64,000 nt of DNA, from assembly GCF_025384765.1 (NCBI RefSeq), contig NZ_VHLL01000002.1, forward strand, positions 1 to 64,000, written 5' to 3'. Both the position numbers and the translations under genes were made by a program. The notes below the pieces were generated by a model. The model was not told where the DNA came from and searched no databases. It was given only the letters and a program-made list of their open reading frames with translations. Shown here one piece after another: positions 8,701 through 17,803 of the stretch (within the stretch, counting starts at the first letter, position 1; each line of letters starts with the position of its first letter). Origin of the DNA: Methanoculleus formosensis. Its GTDB lineage: Archaea; Halobacteriota; Methanomicrobia; Methanomicrobiales; Methanoculleaceae.

Positions 8701-11133
8701 GTAATCCTCCCGCCTGCGAGGACCTACCCGCGAGAGTTGAGATACGCCTTCCCAGAGGCTGTCATCCTCGGCGAGGCTGTCCAGCCCGGCATAGGTGACT
8801 CGCAGCAGGCCAACATCCTCAAGGTTCGGCTGGTTCTTCTGACGGGTTGAGCCCATTTCGAGGATGGTATTCAGCAGGAGGTATTTCCTGTACACTGGTT
8901 CAGCCTGTGAGCCCCTCCGCATTCTGCCCTGACCGGGATCCTTCTCGTATTGAGGGAGAGCACCGTCTGCACGATATTGCATAAAGGTGTCAAAGATGGC
9001 GTCACCTGCCTCGGTGAGAGGGAGGGAGTCCTCGGCATGAGCCAGGGCATGATACAGGCCCCGCCTGAAGTGGATCCGCTTCTGGATATTGTTCATGTGG
9101 GCGGCCTGTAGGGCTGTATCCTGCCGGTTATCGGAGAATGCGATGACTTTCTGCTCCATTTCAGGGAGGGTGGTGAGCATATTCGAGACTAAAATGTCGG
9201 TAGCGGTAGATCTCCCCACAGTGCCGAAGGAGAAGAGTTTGTTGAACTCCCTCCGCGTTCTCAGGTCATATGATACGCCGCAGCCTTCACTCGGACAGAA
9301 CCGGAACGGCATCTCGATGAGAGTGACGCGGAGTTTCTCCGGGCACAGGCAGATCTCTCCATCTTCTCCATCAACAGTCAGTTTGTTACAGTCCGGGCAG
9401 TAAGTGCCGGTCCGCGGAGTGGCTATGGTGCGATACCTCTCTTTGACCGCTCCGGAATCGGTGCACCACCACTCCGGCGGGGATGCCCTTTCCTCGCTAA
9501 ACTCTCCCAGATAGAGGTACAGGGCTTCTCCCTCCTGCGCGGGAGCATCCAGATCACGTGGTCTGACCGTTCCGTCGGTCAGGAGTTCGACACTGTAGTA
9601 CTCCTGGCCGCAAGCCCGGCAGAAGACCATGGGGAAGGTGATCCGTGTTCGCCCTCTCTCCGCACAGACCGGGCAGGTGACCTCGCCGGCATCGTGAAGG
9701 TGGGGGCCGTCGCGGGAGAGGCAACACTTGATCTCTCTCCCCTGGGAGAAGTACATGTGCATCTTGGGGATGAACCGTTTCTGGAGGGTATCCCCAACAG
9801 GCACCTCGCTGAGCATCCCTGCAATGAACGCAGCCTCGATCTCCCGGGCAGCCTCTTCATATGTAGCGTCCTGCCTGACGGTCACGCGATATATGCGGAT
9901 CAGGTCGGGAATGCTCTTTGGTTCGTCGGCAAGTTGATCCTCGATGAACTGGATGGTCTTCTGCGACCCGAGAGTCTCCCCGAGGTAGGCGGCTGAGGGA
10001 TCCTGAATCCCGATCGGCTCGCCGATGAGTTGTTCGGTGAGTTCCTTCAGGTAGTCCCTGCCAGGCTCCTTTACCCGGAGCAGGTCGTCGCCGACGAGAA
10101 CCCTGTCGGGAAGTTTGCTCTCCGTGCCGCGGGGCGGAAGGAGGAATGTCTCTCCGATGACCGATGTGCTGTCAAAGAGTTCACCAAAGAGTTTTGCGGC
10201 GAACGCGGCGATGGCCTCTCCTGCCCTCTCACCCTCCCCCTCTCTCACGGTCGCACTGGTTCCGATGCACCGGAGCGTGCCGGTGGTTCCGGTGTGCTGC
10301 TTCAGTCTCCGGATGAGGTATGCGGTGTCGGCGCCTTTCTTCCCGGTGTAGGTATGGATCTCGTCGAGGACGAGGTACTTGAGGATGCCGAGGTTCTCCG
10401 GCGGGAAGAGGATCTTGTCCTCGAACCGGGTGAGGATGTACTCGAGCATGACATAGTTGGTGATCAGGATGTCCGGAGGGGTTCGCTGGATCTCCTCCCG
10501 TGAGATGAGCTCGCTGTCGTAGGGAGCGTCCCGCGCGGTCCGTTCCCGGTATGTGATGAGCGCTTCGTTGTAAGTGTGCGGTGTATCGCCGGTGTAGATG
10601 GCGACCTTCAAACCCGAGCCGTCCAGGCGGGCCGCGAGGTCATCGTACTGGGAGTTTGCGAGCGCGTTCATCGGGTAGACGAGGATTGCCTTGATGCCCC
10701 GGAGGCCCCGGTCCTGCATCTCAAGACATGTGGAGACGACCGGTATCGCAAAGCAGAAGGATTTCCCGGAGCCGGTTCCCGATGTGACGACGGTGTTCTT
10801 CCCGGAGAGTATCGATCGTATTGCGTCACTCTGGTGCCGGTAGAGGCGGACCGGAGAGGAGGATCGGTCTTCCGGGTCCCTGGTGAAGTACTGCGAGGTT
10901 TCTGGATGGAGGATATGCTCTCCGGTGAGGGTCACAAATGAGTCTCCATCGGCATACCGGCGAGCAAGCTCGATGTACGGGCCTTTGTAGAGGAGGGTTC
11001 CCTCCTCGATCTTTCTGTCGATCCATTCTTTGATGACGGGATTCTTGAATTTCTGGAAAGAACTGACAAAGGTTCGATATGCGCCGGCAACTGTATCGAG
11101 GGCTGTTACCGGGTCAAAACTGGTATTTGTCAT
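5773..11133 (-). CDS. Giant DEAD-box/DUF1998 helicase with C-terminal nuclease-like domain (DruE or fused DrmA-DrmB type)
   Basis: About 1786 residues from ATG 11133; an upstream ATG at 11220 would add 29 residues that look unlike the family. Helicase domain 1 carries Walker A SGTGSGKS near residue 120, DEIH near 258 and a GTSATV motif. A cysteine-rich middle follows (CPVC, CRACG, CPDC pairs). Helicase domain 2 has TPTMELGIDIGTLSAVYLRN and QRAGRAGRK. The DUF1998 part has SEGGAGILES and a C4 cluster CDRACYECLC. The last 120 residues look like a DUF559/Vsr-type nuclease: a Glu-rich helix, ARPDF, VIFVDGPDHE. Druantia DruE has this size and order; DISARM splits comparable parts into DrmA and DrmB. 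It faces NurA-HerA tail to tail and shares a ~127-bp divergent promoter region with two unknown genes. Confidence 0.85.
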   Translation of the reverse strand: MTNTSFDPVTALDTVAGAYRTFVSSFQKFKNPVIKEWIDRKIEEGTLLYKGPYIELARRYADGDSFVTLTGEHILHPETSQYFTRDPEDRSSSPVRLYRHQSDAIRSILSGKNTVVTSGTGSGKSFCFAIPVVSTCLEMQDRGLRGIKAILVYPMNALANSQYDDLAARLDGSGLKVAIYTGDTPHTYNEALITYRERTARDAPYDSELISREEIQRTPPDILITNYVMLEYILTRFEDKILFPPENLGILKYLVLDEIHTYTGKKGADTAYLIRRLKQHTGTTGTLRCIGTSATVREGEGERAGEAIAAFAAKLFGELFDSTSVIGETFLLPPRGTESKLPDRVLVGDDLLRVKEPGRDYLKELTEQLIGEPIGIQDPSAAYLGETLGSQKTIQFIEDQLADEPKSIPDLIRIYRVTVRQDATYEEAAREIEAAFIAGMLSEVPVGDTLQKRFIPKMHMYFSQGREIKCCLSRDGPHLHDAGEVTCPVCAERGRTRITFPMVFCRACGQEYYSVELLTDGTVRPRDLDAPAQEGEALYLYLGEFSEERASPPEWWCTDSGAVKERYRTIATPRTGTYCPDCNKLTVDGEDGEICLCPEKLRVTLIEMPFRFCPSEGCGVSYDLRTRREFNKLFSFGTVGRSTATDILVSNMLTTLPEMEQKVIAFSDNRQDTALQAAHMNNIQKRIHFRRGLYHALAHAEDSLPLTEAGDAIFDTFMQYRADGALPQYEKDPGQGRMRRGSQAEPVYRKYLLLNTILEMGSTRQKNQPNLEDVGLLRVTYAGLDSLAEDDSLWEGVSQLSRVGPRRREDYLKGFLDIMRHNLAISSDFFMRPFEFAERIERFLNPDLIFHNELLSTRPTGYSDNARRETYRATVFRLTHPNGSLVRWTKKSLGTETTEEAQQIVEHVEAVLAGEGGLKQERIDRVGTLSMINPEIIELSLAPPGEVQVCRKCGQVTHFHELNLCINPNCTDLISLDLSNNYFRQEYTRSFREAVQLHAEEHSGQIDGETRKLLETRFRDSQDSLNVIVCTPTMELGIDIGTLSAVYLRNVPPSPSNYAQRAGRAGRKSQASMILTFCGVGSRRGPHDQYFYRYPAKMISGKIASPRFLMDNRMLIRAHIHALILEIITLKIPQKIDGILDFEKDNLPMFTESAPDVENGLSRTRLGEMIEEHRVQILNAINEVLAEEKQSLDWLDDTFIIQTVDSFVSSFDGAFNLFRSEFSALLKELDEINIFLQRGRISDRQRGVYKRRRDSIEKKLNDMRNGGGDFTTYRYLGSQGFLPNYGFPTQVTSLAINYKGVFGSEEAELKRDRNIALVEYAPGNSVYFSGNRYSVRTPRLRTENNQPAMSTVLICPYCEAVFLDEKEISMTGGACRNCGASLENAAVIQHSIEMPDQLAESRSTITSDEEERQRLGYEVTRHYAPSGARQFYVAGDPGEPLLTLSYDHSGKIVSINHGPIPSDKDEPQSGFTLCTACNRWIFGKDGVKDHLDSTNEMKRCWRNGTEENIIRNIILYTNTRHDVVKIDVPVPLDGEGNPLDEELYRSFFTTLAQAIIEGVQISMNVDVDEIRYFLMSDPENRKKSSIILYETSEGGAGILESIADRSTFHEVIRQALTIIHEYDEKKCDRACYECLCNYYNQFDHDILDRKLVLPLLRSLQMAEVSIIPDHSPSAKNRLDELMSRCESSLEKQVLEAIYQAGLPLPDSGQEVIAEGDEMIARPDFTYQKNGHSIVIFVDGPDHEQEAQKRDDIQKRDRLDLMGYTVFPIDYRDSLEERIKSLSALLQ

Positions 11134-11230
11134 GGGACGTAATGGATCATCTCTGTTGCAGACAATAAGGTTTATGATAAGGATTGTGTGGATGATGATC
11201 GCGGGGCATTTAAGAAGCAAACCCTTTTCT

Positions 11231-11238
11231 CTATAAAT
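11231..11238 (+). promoter_or_regulatory. TATA box of the two-gene unknown operon
   Basis: CTATAAAT lies 23 bases before the ATG at 11261. At archaeal spacing, transcription would begin at or next to the start codon, giving a leaderless message. The same short region must hold the promoter of the giant helicase on the other strand. Confidence 0.55.
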
Positions 11239-11260
11239 TCCTTACAGTAGGTTAGCAGAT

Positions 11261-12298
11261 ATGAAACGCATCCAGACTCTCCAGGGTTTAAAAGAGGTGT
11301 TGCAGGCCGGTTTTGATGACAATGAAGCGCTTTTAGAGCAGTACGGCCAGACACACATCACGCAACTTAAAGCGTACCTGCTGGAGACTAATCGTTCCAT
11401 CGACGAGGTTGGTTGCCCTCTCGGGAGCTGGAAGAGTCTCGATGCCAGCGGCTGGTATATCAATCATGGTAGCCTATCGCCGAATACTCTCTTCCTGGAC
11501 ACTACTCGTGAGCGGGTCTGGATACTTTACACGATACTCGATGCGACCGAAGCAGATGCGGTCACCGATAAATGGATCCGGAATTTGCAGGGCCTTGATA
11601 GGTGCTGGTTGTCCAGAAACCATCTTCTTCATTACGATGCTAAGGAATCGTGGCAACAGCGCGGCCTTGGGCTAAAATTTTCCGATGGGCTGGCATCTGA
11701 TGAAGAAGCAGGATACTTCAGCCTGAAGGCCTGGTATGGAGCAACAGAAAAAGTACATGGTCTGGCAGAGGTACTGGAAACAGCGAGAGAAAATTTTGCA
11801 ATATATAGCAGTCGTTGGCAGAAACTAAAGGAAGATTCGGTGACGCTGGCTGTAGAGTGGTATAGCAGCGGAAAGGTAACCGTCAACAAAGCAATTGATC
11901 TTGACGAGGTTATGTTATCGATCTCCGATATGGCGAATCGGTACGAGGATGCACTGGTTGAGGCGACAACTCTGAGGAATGAGAGCCTGGGAGCTTTTGA
12001 ACTGAACTTCACCCAGAATATCGACCTTGAAGCATTTTCTAAAGCGGTATCGATGGGTAAAGGAAGGATGAATCTCTGGCTCATTGAAACCGAGACAGAG
12101 CCAGATTTCAGGCGGTTCAAGGGTGTAGACCTGCATACATGGGATAGAGTCTTCTTGGATGTCGGGTCTGACTTTGCATACCTGACGGTTCCGGGTAAAG
12201 GGTGTGTCAATGCGGCACCTCGGATAGCAACAATCCAGGGTGAAGATAACGCCGGAAAAACCTCAATTTTCTTCGACGGAGTTGAAGTTTTTGATTGA
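11261..12298 (+). CDS. Unknown protein, divergent from the giant helicase
   Basis: I do not recognise this 345-residue protein. The first 80 residues are helical, with a conserved-looking GSWKSLDASGWYINHGSL region. The middle is rich in aromatic residues (WIRNLQGLDRCWLSRNHLLH). Residues about 175-260 look like long amphipathic helices and may be a coiled coil (LAEVLETARENFAIYSSRWQ). No transmembrane segment or nucleotide-binding motif is visible. Its last 59 bases overlap the next gene, which implies translational coupling. Because it shares a promoter region with the DruE-like helicase, I infer a partner or regulator role in that system. Its base composition is lower in GC than the methyltransferase downstream, consistent with separate acquisition. 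Confidence 0.7.
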   Translation: MKRIQTLQGLKEVLQAGFDDNEALLEQYGQTHITQLKAYLLETNRSIDEVGCPLGSWKSLDASGWYINHGSLSPNTLFLDTTRERVWILYTILDATEADAVTDKWIRNLQGLDRCWLSRNHLLHYDAKESWQQRGLGLKFSDGLASDEEAGYFSLKAWYGATEKVHGLAEVLETARENFAIYSSRWQKLKEDSVTLAVEWYSSGKVTVNKAIDLDEVMLSISDMANRYEDALVEATTLRNESLGAFELNFTQNIDLEAFSKAVSMGKGRMNLWLIETETEPDFRRFKGVDLHTWDRVFLDVGSDFAYLTVPGKGCVNAAPRIATIQGEDNAGKTSIFFDGVEVFD

Positions 12299-13178
12299 GG
12301 TGGACAGGAGGATCATCCTCTGGCGTAATACGATTGCTCTCTTTCACAAGTTGAATAAACCGAGGTTTGTCGGACCGTTTCGAGAGGCAGGGTATGCCTA
12401 TCGTATCGAACCGATATTATCGGTGCGGAGGACCGGAGAGGAGAAAAACCCCGATATCGTGGCAAGCAGCCCTTCAGGGTGGCTGCTCCTCGAGTTAACC
12501 TGCAACGATCACTCAAAGAGTGATAAGCTGGATTCCTACAGACAGATTGATCCGCGAAGTTTGAGCCAGTATGGATTACACGTTCATCAGAGTGCTCCTG
12601 ACACGATTTGCAGTAGGTTGTCTGAAGTTGATGATGGAGAGCACTGCCAGATAATCGTTAGAGATACTGTTCTTGTCAGGAGGTTGGACTGCCTGAGCGA
12701 TACGAATCTCAAATCGGCTCTTCAGGAGTTTTCCGGGACGGAGTTAACCAGACTGCCCAATATTGCGATTAACTTGCTACCCGAATCCAAAAACCATGAG
12801 GTTCGGAGAGGGTTGGTTGACATCGTAATGCAGCTTTTCCAGCCGGGCAGTGAAGGGAAGACTGCGTATCAGATGGTGGAAGAGGGACTAGATAGACTAT
12901 CGGATAAGGTCAGCGCAAGTAAGAAAACCGCGATGATGAACAGGGTAAAGCAGGAGATGGATGTTTTGGTGAATCGGGATCTTAAGGGATATCTCGAGCT
13001 GAGGGATGACGGTACATACGTTCCAACAGATAAGTTCAAGCCGCATCCAAAGGCGCTTGAGCGCATATCTTCAAGGCTGAGGGAATGGGCGGATCCCACA
13101 CAACGAAGTCTGAGCTCTTTTGAACCTTGCAGTGATAGTGTCCGGTGCGATGGACCGAACACTGGTGATGGCAGTTAG
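12240..13178 (+). CDS. Unknown protein with possible PD-(D/E)XK-like motif
   Basis: The 312-residue reading frame begins with GTG 12240 inside the previous gene; a GTG at 12300, directly after that gene's stop, is a reasonable alternative start. Residues about 70-105 read NPDIVASSPSGWLLLELTCN followed by a Lys and a YRQ helix. A PD, a hydrophobic beta strand ending E-L-T and a following Lys/Gln helix is how many restriction-like folds look, so this may be a nuclease or a degenerate one. The C-terminal part is helical, with a stretch resembling a winged-helix DNA-binding domain (LVNRDLKGYLELRDDGTYVP). Family unknown to me. It converges on the methyltransferase, with 98 bases between. Confidence 0.65.
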   Translation: MKITPEKPQFSSTELKFLIEVDRRIILWRNTIALFHKLNKPRFVGPFREAGYAYRIEPILSVRRTGEEKNPDIVASSPSGWLLLELTCNDHSKSDKLDSYRQIDPRSLSQYGLHVHQSAPDTICSRLSEVDDGEHCQIIVRDTVLVRRLDCLSDTNLKSALQEFSGTELTRLPNIAINLLPESKNHEVRRGLVDIVMQLFQPGSEGKTAYQMVEEGLDRLSDKVSASKKTAMMNRVKQEMDVLVNRDLKGYLELRDDGTYVPTDKFKPHPKALERISSRLREWADPTQRSLSSFEPCSDSVRCDGPNTGDGS

Positions 13179-13276
13179 TGCTGCCTGCCAGGCGGAGGCA
13201 TGTATTCAGCCAGAGAGGGGAGATCTCAGGTAACCGGCGAATCTTTGTAGCGCTACATGAGAGGGCCTCCCCCCGC

Positions 13277-16200
13277 TCATTCCTCCTCACCCGCATCGGG
13301 ATCCCCGGCCCCGCCGGACTTCCGCCTCTCTATATACTCGACCGCTTCACGCATCGAGAGCTTCCGCGACGACGACGACCCCCTGATCCAGAACTCGTCG
13401 TCGCCGTTGTTCTTCACGAACACCGGCTCGTTAGAAGCCCTGACCTCAACCGCCCAGAACGCCTTCCCGCTATCTTCGAGCGAGTGGATCATGATCCCGG
13501 GGAGGAACCGGTTGCCGAGGTACTGCTTCACCAGGTCATCGAATCGGAGCCGCAGGCCGTCTTCGTTCTTCCGCTGGGAGAGTTTCAGGTCGCCGTCGAG
13601 TCCGACGATCCTCCCGGCATCATCGACGCCGACGAAGAGCACCCCGCCGTGGGTGTTCATGAAGGACGCAAGGGTCCTCGCGATGGTGTGCTCGAGCGCC
13701 TTGTTCCTCTGCTTCCGCTCCCGGTCCCACGATATTGACTCCTTGAACTCGACCCGCTCGCTCTCGCCGCCGACGATGAGCGCTCTCCAGTCGGGCTTCC
13801 CGTCCTTCTCCGGAAGATCGGCCCGCATCACGCGCACAAACTCCCGGGCAAGGTCGTCGTATTTCCGGAGGATGACTTCCTTTGTGCGGTACCTCCCGTA
13901 CTTCGCCTCGTCCTTGCGCTTCACGATGGGGAAGGTCTCCATGATGTAGTCGACGTCGTCCCGCGAGATCTCGTAGAGGTGGAAGTAGAGGGCGTCGAGG
14001 TCGCACCGGAGGTCGAACCGCCGCTCCTCGTCCCAGACGAACGGCCGGGGCGTGCCGTCCTCACCGACGGGGTTCTGCGGGAACCAGGCGTTCCACCGCG
14101 CCACGCCCACCTCGGCGAGGACGTCGCGGGCGAAGGGCTCGAGGTCCCGGGCGGTGTAGGTGAGCTCAATGACGCGAGGGGCGATGAAGTCGATGAGGGC
14201 CGGGGTGTAGGTGGAGGGGGGGAGGACGGGAAGTTGCTTTATGATATGGTACGTGAAATTTGTCCCACCCATTTTTTGCCGGATAATATAATCAAGAGGA
14301 TAGGCGATGAAAGATGATATATAGAGCAATACATCCACAAATTCACTCGAGTTGTGAATGTAAATTAGCGGCATTGAATGCCCAACGGGAATATTCGGAA
14401 GAATGGAAGCCACGCAGGTTCTTTCATTTGTGGTGTTTGAAATATTCCGAAACCCAATGAGATGATTTTGTTCTGGGTATCTAGTGCGGGCAATGAAATC
14501 AGCATATGCTACCCAATATCTGGGCAAGGGAGACTCCTGCGTGTCATTATGGATCTCTTGGAACCTCTGGAATTCGTTACCACTTGGATTGGCATCGGAA
14601 AACCGATGGTCGAAGTGCCAAACCATCTTGCCCTCATACAACGGCAGCCAGACCTCCTCCCCCTTCACGAACCGGTTCCCGTCGAGCGCGAACCCCGCCG
14701 CCTCCATCTCCTCCTGCGTGCGGAAGAGGTGGGAGTCGTTGGACATATCGAACATTCGCTGGAACGAGACTCCCCAGGGGTTTCCCGCCTCGCCCTTCGT
14801 CTCATCGATCAGCACCGGCACATGCCGGTAGACCGCCTTCGTGATCTCCGCGTCGCGCTTCGACCGGAAGATCGGGCAATTCTTCGTGTTCGGGTTGATG
14901 AGCAATATCTCCTCGGGCGTGAGGGTGAAGTGCCGGTCGTCGTCGTGGAGGTCGTCGATCGTATGGAGGAAGAAGGCGAGGTCGAATGCGCCAGTGCCTG
15001 CCTCCATACCGGCCATCGTGAGCAGGCAGAACTTGAACCTGCTGTCGATCGGGAAGAATTTCTTTCTGTTTTCGATATCGTAAAGGCTCACCAGCGATGC
15101 CTCTTCAACGAGATCGCCGAAGAACGGAGCCGTCGTTGCATCGGTCGCGATCCCGGTCGGCACGATGATTCCGGCCCACCCCCGGGAGTTGATCGCCAGT
15201 CTAGCAAATTCAGCAAAGACTGTATAAGTGTTGACGTCTCCCGTCCCGGTCAGCGGGAATCGGCCCGATGTGCGGATGAAGAGGCTCTCGCACTCGCTTG
15301 AGCACTTTGCGGCGAGGAACTCCCCATAGAGTATAGGGTTCGTCTTCTTCAGCGCCGTAATCATCCGGTTCCGCTCCGTCGCATTCCGGGCGCCGGCGAC
15401 CGCCGGGTCGCGGGAAGCAAAGAACTCCTTCTCCTGGATCTTGATCCGTTCCCATGGCGGGTTCCCGAGCACGCAGTCGAACCCCCCGTCCGCAAAGACC
15501 TCCGGGAACTCGAGGTGCCAGTGGAAGAACCGGTGCTCGTTTGCAATACGCCGTACCTCGGCCAACGTATCCTCAACGAGCATCCCTCCCCCGCTCGCCT
15601 GAACCATCCGCACCGTCGCGGTCGTCGGGGCTGTCCTCGCGTGCTCCCCATCCAGAGGCCAGAAGAACGCGGCGCACCAGCTGTCTGCGGCCAGGCGCTC
15701 CTTTGCATACTCGGATGAGGCTATCAGCCGCTCATACTCGGTCTTCTTCGCCTCGACGCTGTCGGGGTCGTCCTCAGAGGCCTCCGCAAGCGCCGCAAAC
15801 CGTCCGGCACAGGCCTCCAGCACCGTAGACCGGGCGGAGAACTCCTCGAACGTCCGGGTCTGCCGTTGCTCCTTGTTTGCCGCTTTGATCCTCTTTGCGA
15901 CTTCTTTTGAATCTCCCTCCACCGCCGTGTAGGCCTCGTCCGGGATGCCTCCCGCGATCAACTCCGGCGTCGCCCCGACGAGCGAGTTCCCGCACTTGAT
16001 ATGGTGGTCGAGGAAGGAGAGCGGCTTATCGCCCACCAGCGCGTTGATCCAGAGTGAGACCCTCGCGAGTTCCACCGCCATTGGGTTCAGGTCGACCCCA
16101 TAGATGCAGTGCGCAAGCACGTCCCGCCGGGCTGCCTGCACCTCCTGCGCCGAAGGCAACTCCGTCCCGGCGCGGATCTTCGCCAGTTCCCGGCCGAGCC

Positions 16201-17803
16201 GGTTTGAGGCCGCGATCAAAAACGCCCCGCTCCCGCACGCCGGGTCACAGACGCGGATCGAGAGGAGCGCCTTCTCCCTCGCTGCAGGATCCGGTCCTGC
16301 CCGGGAGAGCCGGTCGGCGATCACCGGGTCAAGAGCGCTCTTGATCAGCTCCGCGATCAGGTCAGGGTTCGTGTAGTACGACCCCGTGGTCTTCCGCTCC
16401 GAGCCCCGTGGGTCCAGCATGAACTGGCCGGGCCGGTACTCCCGCCCGTTGACCTCCTCAAAACCCGTGGTGATCCGCGGCGTGTAATCGAGCAGGCTCT
16501 CGTATATCGCCCCGATCTCCTCCACCGAGAGGTCGGCGTAACTGATCCGCTGGCGACCGTGACCCCTCTGCCGCCTCCCTCCGGTCTCTGAGACTGTCCA
16601 GGTCAGCGAGCGGATCGCGTTCATCAGCGCCGTGTTCCGACACTTCGCATCCTTCAAGAACCGGGCCCCGTCGTTTGAAAAGAGCATCCCGTCGAACGCG
16701 TTCACCCCGAGTTCGGGCACCCCCTCCTCAAGCATCCGAAACGTCACAGAGAGCCCTTCCCAGAGGTCGGTGTTCCGGTCGTCCCGCCCCTCAAACGCAT
16801 CCACCCGCTCCCGAAGCGACGTGATCGAGTACTCCTCAAGGAAGAGGTCCCCGTGGTCCCCGCCGCCGCCGAGCATCCCCCGCTGCTCCGCAAAGAGCAT
16901 GAAGATGATCCGGTACACCACCATCAGGACCTCCTGATAGTACGCCCGGCAAGCCCCGTCATCGCCCCGCAGCCGCTCGATCAGCGCCCCGTCCAGGAAC
17001 CCGTTCCCGAACTCCTCGATCGCCTGAACCACGTTCACCCGCAGGCTCTCACCGATCTTCTCCCCCGCCTGACGGCTCACCTCGTAGTACTCCTCCAGCG
17101 GCTCTCTGCCGGTCGCAGGATCGCGGGCGAACCGGCTTGCGTGGCAGAACCGGTAGAGCGCAAGGAACTCAGGGTAACTCCGGTTCAGGAAGATCCCTTC
17201 GAGATCGAACTCCACATACCCCGGAACCGTCGTATGATGGTAGTCCCGCAGGATCCTGATCACCGTCTCGTTCATCAGCACCGCCCAGGTCGCATCGTGC
17301 CGGTTCAGGCAGTCCTGCAGGGCATCGTGGGGTGAAGGCTCCCCGCGGGAGGGACGGACGTCCGGGTCTGTCCCCGGCGCCAGGATATGGATCACCGGAG
17401 GTTTCGGGATCCCCTCGCGGGCGAACCAGCCCCGGTGGGAGAACCGGTACTTCAGCCGGTCGCTGATCACGATCTGCTTCGTCGTGGACGTCGGCTCAAA
17501 CCCGAGCGCATCCAGCACCGGCCGCTGCCAGAGACGCCTGACCTCCTCCGCACTCATCCTTCCAGCCAAGATATCCCGGAACTTCTCATCAAACCGGCGG
17601 AGGAGCCGCTCCCATACATCCCTGACCTGCGCGAGGAACTGCGCCTCATCCTGCGGCGGCAGGTCCTCTTCCCGCCAGGGCCGCACGAACGTCATCGGCC
17701 GGGCATACTCAAACCCGTGCTTCTCGTCCTGCAGCAGGGAGGCAAAGTGTTCTGTGACAATCCCGCCCGAGACGCGGACAAAAGACTGCTCCCTCCCCCT
17801 CAT
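13277..17803 (-). CDS. Eco57I-type N6-adenine DNA methyltransferase with C-terminal AlbA_2 domain (DrmMI-like)
   Basis: A 1508-residue enzyme. A long N-terminal region precedes the methyltransferase core. Motif I is DPACGSG near residue 522 (S-adenosylmethionine binding), VDLNPMAVELARVSLW follows, and catalytic motif IV is NPPW near residue 780. A target-recognition-like region follows, with RYWVAYADFIARTRYPEQN near 1100. The last 160 residues form an AlbA_2-type domain (GESERVEFKESISWDRE, GGVLFVGVDDAGRIVGLD). It should methylate adenine in host DNA for self-recognition. Its ATG overlaps the stop of the SNF2 helicase by four bases. This pairing and order match DISARM class 1 DrmD-DrmMI. A separate restriction nuclease is not encoded in the same operon. 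Confidence 0.85.
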   Translation of the reverse strand: MRGREQSFVRVSGGIVTEHFASLLQDEKHGFEYARPMTFVRPWREEDLPPQDEAQFLAQVRDVWERLLRRFDEKFRDILAGRMSAEEVRRLWQRPVLDALGFEPTSTTKQIVISDRLKYRFSHRGWFAREGIPKPPVIHILAPGTDPDVRPSRGEPSPHDALQDCLNRHDATWAVLMNETVIRILRDYHHTTVPGYVEFDLEGIFLNRSYPEFLALYRFCHASRFARDPATGREPLEEYYEVSRQAGEKIGESLRVNVVQAIEEFGNGFLDGALIERLRGDDGACRAYYQEVLMVVYRIIFMLFAEQRGMLGGGGDHGDLFLEEYSITSLRERVDAFEGRDDRNTDLWEGLSVTFRMLEEGVPELGVNAFDGMLFSNDGARFLKDAKCRNTALMNAIRSLTWTVSETGGRRQRGHGRQRISYADLSVEEIGAIYESLLDYTPRITTGFEEVNGREYRPGQFMLDPRGSERKTTGSYYTNPDLIAELIKSALDPVIADRLSRAGPDPAAREKALLSIRVCDPACGSGAFLIAASNRLGRELAKIRAGTELPSAQEVQAARRDVLAHCIYGVDLNPMAVELARVSLWINALVGDKPLSFLDHHIKCGNSLVGATPELIAGGIPDEAYTAVEGDSKEVAKRIKAANKEQRQTRTFEEFSARSTVLEACAGRFAALAEASEDDPDSVEAKKTEYERLIASSEYAKERLAADSWCAAFFWPLDGEHARTAPTTATVRMVQASGGGMLVEDTLAEVRRIANEHRFFHWHLEFPEVFADGGFDCVLGNPPWERIKIQEKEFFASRDPAVAGARNATERNRMITALKKTNPILYGEFLAAKCSSECESLFIRTSGRFPLTGTGDVNTYTVFAEFARLAINSRGWAGIIVPTGIATDATTAPFFGDLVEEASLVSLYDIENRKKFFPIDSRFKFCLLTMAGMEAGTGAFDLAFFLHTIDDLHDDDRHFTLTPEEILLINPNTKNCPIFRSKRDAEITKAVYRHVPVLIDETKGEAGNPWGVSFQRMFDMSNDSHLFRTQEEMEAAGFALDGNRFVKGEEVWLPLYEGKMVWHFDHRFSDANPSGNEFQRFQEIHNDTQESPLPRYWVAYADFIARTRYPEQNHLIGFRNISNTTNERTCVASILPNIPVGHSMPLIYIHNSSEFVDVLLYISSFIAYPLDYIIRQKMGGTNFTYHIIKQLPVLPPSTYTPALIDFIAPRVIELTYTARDLEPFARDVLAEVGVARWNAWFPQNPVGEDGTPRPFVWDEERRFDLRCDLDALYFHLYEISRDDVDYIMETFPIVKRKDEAKYGRYRTKEVILRKYDDLAREFVRVMRADLPEKDGKPDWRALIVGGESERVEFKESISWDRERKQRNKALEHTIARTLASFMNTHGGVLFVGVDDAGRIVGLDGDLKLSQRKNEDGLRLRFDDLVKQYLGNRFLPGIMIHSLEDSGKAFWAVEVRASNEPVFVKNNGDDEFWIRGSSSSRKLSMREAVEYIERRKSGGAGDPDAGEEE

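Noticed and set aside
14462-15301. 279-codon frame antisense to the methyltransferase
   Set aside because: No ribosome site or motif; the opposite strand encodes conserved methyltransferase sequence.
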